A stretch of 64,000 nt of DNA from Pleurodeles waltl (lineage: Eukaryota > Chordata > Amphibia > Caudata > Salamandridae), in assembly GCF_031143425.1 (NCBI RefSeq), contig NC_090441.1, positions 220,530,928 to 220,594,927 of the forward strand, written 5' to 3'. Positions 60,582 through 64,000 of the stretch are shown in pieces (position 1 is the first letter of the stretch; each line of letters starts with the position of its first letter). A program made the translations under genes and the position numbers. The notes under the pieces are model-generated. The model saw nothing but the letters and a program-made list of their open reading frames with translations, did no database searches and was not told the origin of the DNA.

Positions 60582-61093
60582 TCCCTCACGCCACAATAAT
60601 ACATGGCAGCGTCCCTCACTCCAGCTCCCCGGATCCTCAGAGTGGTGGACACACGGTCTTTGGTGATGAACATTGAGAGGTGACCGAGAGTCTCGTTAGA
60701 GCTGAACCCCGAAATCAGGAGCTTGGGGGACCCCCCAGGCCGGTGCTGGTACCAGGTGAAATAGGTAGGGTTGGTGATGGTGTGGTCACAGGCGGCCTCC
60801 GCAGTCCCCCCCTCCGTGACCTCCAGCCCCGGAGGCTGCAGGACCTGGTTACTGCTTTCTGCACCTGTGGACAATAAATGAAATGTAAATTATAATGGTG
60901 TTCTAAAACATTAAATATATTAGCCCAAGTATATCTATATACTGGAGGTGTGCACAAGACATGCCATGGAATAAAGCAGAACATGTCTCTAAATCCCACC
61001 ACAGTACACAGCTTCCGTGTGTCACACTTGGTGTGTGAAGTACCACAACTTACACACAAACACCACAGCCAGCAGCAGGACCCGGACACACAT
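60582..61093 (-). CDS. T-cell receptor alpha/delta-type V segment, V4
   Basis: Leader exon 61093-61054 and V exon 60864-60582. Counterpart of V1 in the second large duplicate. The translation is identical to V1 and V2, and splice sites, both framework Cys residues, Trp and recombination signal are intact. The LTR remnant with octamers lies about 1 kb upstream (62061-62430). Confidence 0.85.
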
Positions 61094-62060
61094 TATGTTG
61101 TGATCAAGAAGTGACAAACTGAATCTGTGACTGTCGGCTCTGGGTGTCAACTGAGGGATTCTGAGAGCGGAAATTTAAAGCAGCCTGAGAGAGGCTTCAG
61201 TAAGGAGGGAGCCCCGCCCTGGAGAGAAGGGCCTCAGTGGGGAGGGAGCCACCCCTGAAGATATGTGGGCACCAGAGGGGAGGGTTTCCTTCCTGGAAAG
61301 AATGTATTACTGTGTATTGCTTATTCTTCAGGGGGTATTTTGTCTCTGATTTCAGATGCAAACATCCCTCATTAACCCTTGCAGGTATTTATTGAAACCT
61401 TTGTGTTTTACAGAAAGATATTTTGAAAAAAATTAAACAAGGAGCTGTAGGTTTTCATGGGCCAGACTAGGTAAATTGTGCTCTAGTTCTTGCCAATTTT
61501 GTTCCTCTCTCGAACTAACATTTGTATCCACGCCCATCAGCACTTGGAGGAAATCAAGAGCTAAAGGCCTCATTTATATTCAGGCAGAGAGGGAACTCTT
61601 TTTTGCAATGGTGATGGAGTTTCCTGCTTGCCACCTGATCTGGACCTTGAGTTTGCCTACAACAATGTTCACTCCATCACTGCTGTGGCCAAACCTCTCC
61701 GACGGCCCAAAGGAGTAAAGTCCATATGAAAATTAACTATATATATATATATATGTTGGGGGGGACATATAGCTGTATGTTTACTGTCCATCACTGCCAG
61801 GCAAATAATTCTGGTAAGGGACAGTAAAAAAGAAATAATGCTCCTTCTCCATTGAAGACTTTCAAAACGATAACCCTGCTTCCCGCTACGCATTTTTTAT
61901 ATGGACGCTTGCTCACTTTTTAGGATTGGGATGATGAAGACGAGGTAGCTAATAATGTGGTCATTTACTAGCAATCTTCATTACTCTGCGTCATAGCTTC
62001 CTCATCACGGTTCTAGCTCCCCGATCCTTCCTCCGTGGGATAAGAGGAGAAAAGTGACCT

Positions 62061-62430
62061 GTGACTTATAAGTTAAAATAAGGTAGTTTAAGACTTTGGA
62101 ACTACTTTTAATTTCAAAGTTGAATTTGCATGTAACTTTAATTTAAAAGCAGTCGGCAAGGAAGGCCTGCCTTTAAACTGACACTGGGCACCTCAGCAGT
62201 GCACCTATAGGGGCACCACCTATGCTGGGGTCCCCAAACCTCCATGCCCTACCATATACTAGGGACTTATAGGTAGGTTAATTTTGCCAATTATAATTAG
62301 CCTAATTTGCATACTGATTTTACACAGAGCAGTACCCAGGGCACCGTCAGAGTCAGGAAAACACCAGCAAAAAGTGGAAAATTGAGGTAATAGGTTAGGG
62401 GGCCTCTGCAATCAGCCCTGTTCTCTCACA
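62061..62430 (-). mobile_element. LTR remnant at start of U2, large copy 2
   Basis: Counterpart of 17911-18280. Octamers at 62124-62131 and 62305-62312. Confidence 0.75.
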
Positions 62431-62541
62431 CTGCCCATCCACACACTGCCCAATCAGATACTGCCCCTGGCCCCCACAAACTGCCCAACCACACACTACA
62501 CAACCACACATTACACAAGCACATGCTGCACAGACACACAG
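62431..62541. repeat. 15-bp minisatellite, U2 of large copy 2, left of MITE
   Basis: Counterpart of 18281-18391. Confidence 0.93.
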
Positions 62542-63169
62542 GCCCTCATTCTGACCCTGGCGGTTCACTACCGCCAGGGCCAACGGGGCGGGAGCACCGC
62601 CGACAGGCCGGCGGTGCCCCCTTGGGCATTCTGACCGCGGCGCTTTGGCCGCGGTCAGAACGGGAAAACCGGCGGTGTCCCGCCGGTTTTCCACTGCCCG
62701 TAAGAATCCTCCAAGGCGGCGCAGCTCGCTGCGCCGCCGAGGGGATTCTGACAATCCCTACCGCCATCCTGTTCCTGGCGGCTCGCCCGCCAGGAACAGG
62801 ATGGCGGTAGGGATTGTCGTGGGGCCCCTGGGGGCCCCTGCAGTGCCCATGCCAATGGCATGGGCACTGCAGGGGCCCCGTAAGAGGGCCCCGCTAGTAT
62901 TTCACTGTCTGCGTAGCAGACAGTGAAATACGCGACGGGTGCAGTAGCACCCGTCGCACCTTCCCACTCCGCCGGCTCGATTACGAGCCGGCATCCTCGT
63001 GGGAAGGGAGTTTTTCCCTGGGCTGGCGGGCGGTCTTTTGGAGACCGCCCGCCAGCCCAGGGAAAAACTCATTATACCCTCCGCGGTCTTCTGACCGCGG
63101 AGCGGTATAATGGAGGGCGGAATCCTGGCGGGCGGCCTCCGCCGCCCGCCAGGGTCATAATGAGGCCCC
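62542..63169. mobile_element. GC-rich palindrome-chain MITE, large copy 2
   Basis: Counterpart of 18392-19020, one base shorter (near 62587), full length otherwise, with CAG on both sides. One internal stem (about 63009-63071) is more perfectly paired than in copy 1 (GCGGTC against GCGATC). Confidence 0.8.
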
Positions 63170-64000
63170 CAGTGCCCCTAACCACACACAGTCCAGCCAC
63201 ACACTTCCCAACCACACACTGCCCAATTACACACTGTCCAACCATACACTTCCTAACGACACACTGCCTAACCACAGACTGTCCAACCACACATTCCCAA
63301 CCACACACTGTCCAAGGCCTCCATACACTGCCAAACCACACACTGCCCTAGACCCTCACACACTTCCCAACCACACACTGCCCAATTACACACTGTATAA
63401 CAATACACTTCCTAATGACACACTGTCCAATTACACACTGTCCAACCATACACTTCCCAACCACACACTGCCTAACCACACACAGTCCAGCCACACACTT
63501 CCCAACCACACACTGGCCAATTACACACTGTCCAACCATACGCTTCCTAACGACACACTGCCTAACCACAGACTGTCCAACCACACACTTCCCAACCACA
63601 CACTGCCCAACCACACACTGTCTAACCATACGCTTCCTAACAACACACTGCCTAACCACAGACTGTCCAACCACACATTCCCAACCACACACTGTCCAAT
63701 TACACACTGTCCAACCATACACTTCCCAACCTCACACTGCCCAACCACACACAGTGCAGCCACAAACTTCCCAACCACACACTGCCCAATTACACACTGT
63801 CCAACCATACGCTTCCTAACAACACACTGCCTAACCACAGGCTGTCTAACCAGACATTCCCAACCACACACTTTCCAAGGCCTCCATACACTGCCAAACC
63901 ACACACTGTCCTAGACCCTCACACACTTCCCAACCACACACTGCCCAACCACACACTGACCAATTACACACTGTACAACAATACACTTCCTAACAACACA
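63170..64000. repeat. 15-bp minisatellite, U2 of large copy 2, cut by window end
   Basis: Counterpart of 19021-19851. Confidence 0.93.

Larger units (their letters stand above)
58270..62060. repeat. V-gene unit U1 (large copy 2)
   Basis: Counterpart of 14121-17910, with the same boundaries, also lacking the MITE. Confidence 0.93.
44168..64000. repeat. Segmental duplication, copy 2
   Basis: Direct repeat of 1-19851. It contains the same endogenous retrovirus remnant, MITEs, hairpin, solo LTR, 15-bp minisatellite and first V-gene unit, and the start of the second unit. The window ends inside the minisatellite of unit 2, so further V genes probably follow. The 154 bp just left of it (44014-44167) lie directly after the 3' LTR of the gag element; their copy-1 counterpart would be outside the window. 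Confidence 0.95.
62061..64000. repeat. V-gene unit U2 (large copy 2), cut by window end
   Basis: Counterpart of 17911-19851: LTR remnant, MITE and part of the minisatellite. The V gene expected about 1 kb further on is outside the window. Confidence 0.93.

Overview
This is vertebrate genomic DNA, not bacterial, and most likely from a large-genome amphibian such as a salamander. That assignment is an inference. It rests on a split antigen-receptor V gene with a 23-bp-spacer recombination signal, no other intact cellular gene, and a background made almost wholly of decayed LTR elements, a LINE, a foamy-like endogenous retrovirus, GGGCC-ended MITEs and minisatellites. Nearly all long open frames are by-products of tandem repeats or mobile-element debris.

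The only host gene I can support is a T-cell-receptor alpha/delta-type V segment on the minus strand, present four times: 16432-16943, 20856-21367, 25227-25739 and 60582-61093. Each has a 40-nt leader exon, a 189-bp intron, a V exon with the two framework cysteines and the tryptophan, and a heptamer/23-bp/nonamer signal. Three copies look functional. The one at 25227-25739 has a 1-bp insertion and a lost conserved Asp. No J, D or C segment was seen; they would be expected at lower coordinates, beyond the window.

The layout is a nested duplication. A short unit (U1 14121-17910, U2 17911-22334, U3 22335-26680) carries one V gene each and is joined head-to-tail at a GTGAC junction. The large segment 1-19851 then recurs almost unchanged at 44168-64000, giving a tandem period of about 44.15 kb and a partial second set of units (58270-62060, 62061 to the end). 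Copy differences by eye are a few bases per kb plus small indels: GATA repeat number, 6 bp, and single bases.

Region by region: 1-1754 is an endogenous-retrovirus integrase/env remnant (minus strand). 1755-11856 is mostly anonymous DNA with several MITEs, a GATA microsatellite and a hairpin. 11857-15710 is a 15-bp minisatellite interrupted by a 2.16-kb solo LTR. 14121-26680 holds the V-gene units. 26681-29700 is MITE debris. 29700-33690 is a broken LINE. 34668-36430 is a 37-bp satellite. 36432-44013 is a gag-protease LTR retroelement lacking reverse transcriptase. 44168-64000 is the second copy of 1-19851. The V genes, their LTR-derived flanks with octamer motifs, and the minisatellite have been amplified together as one cassette.
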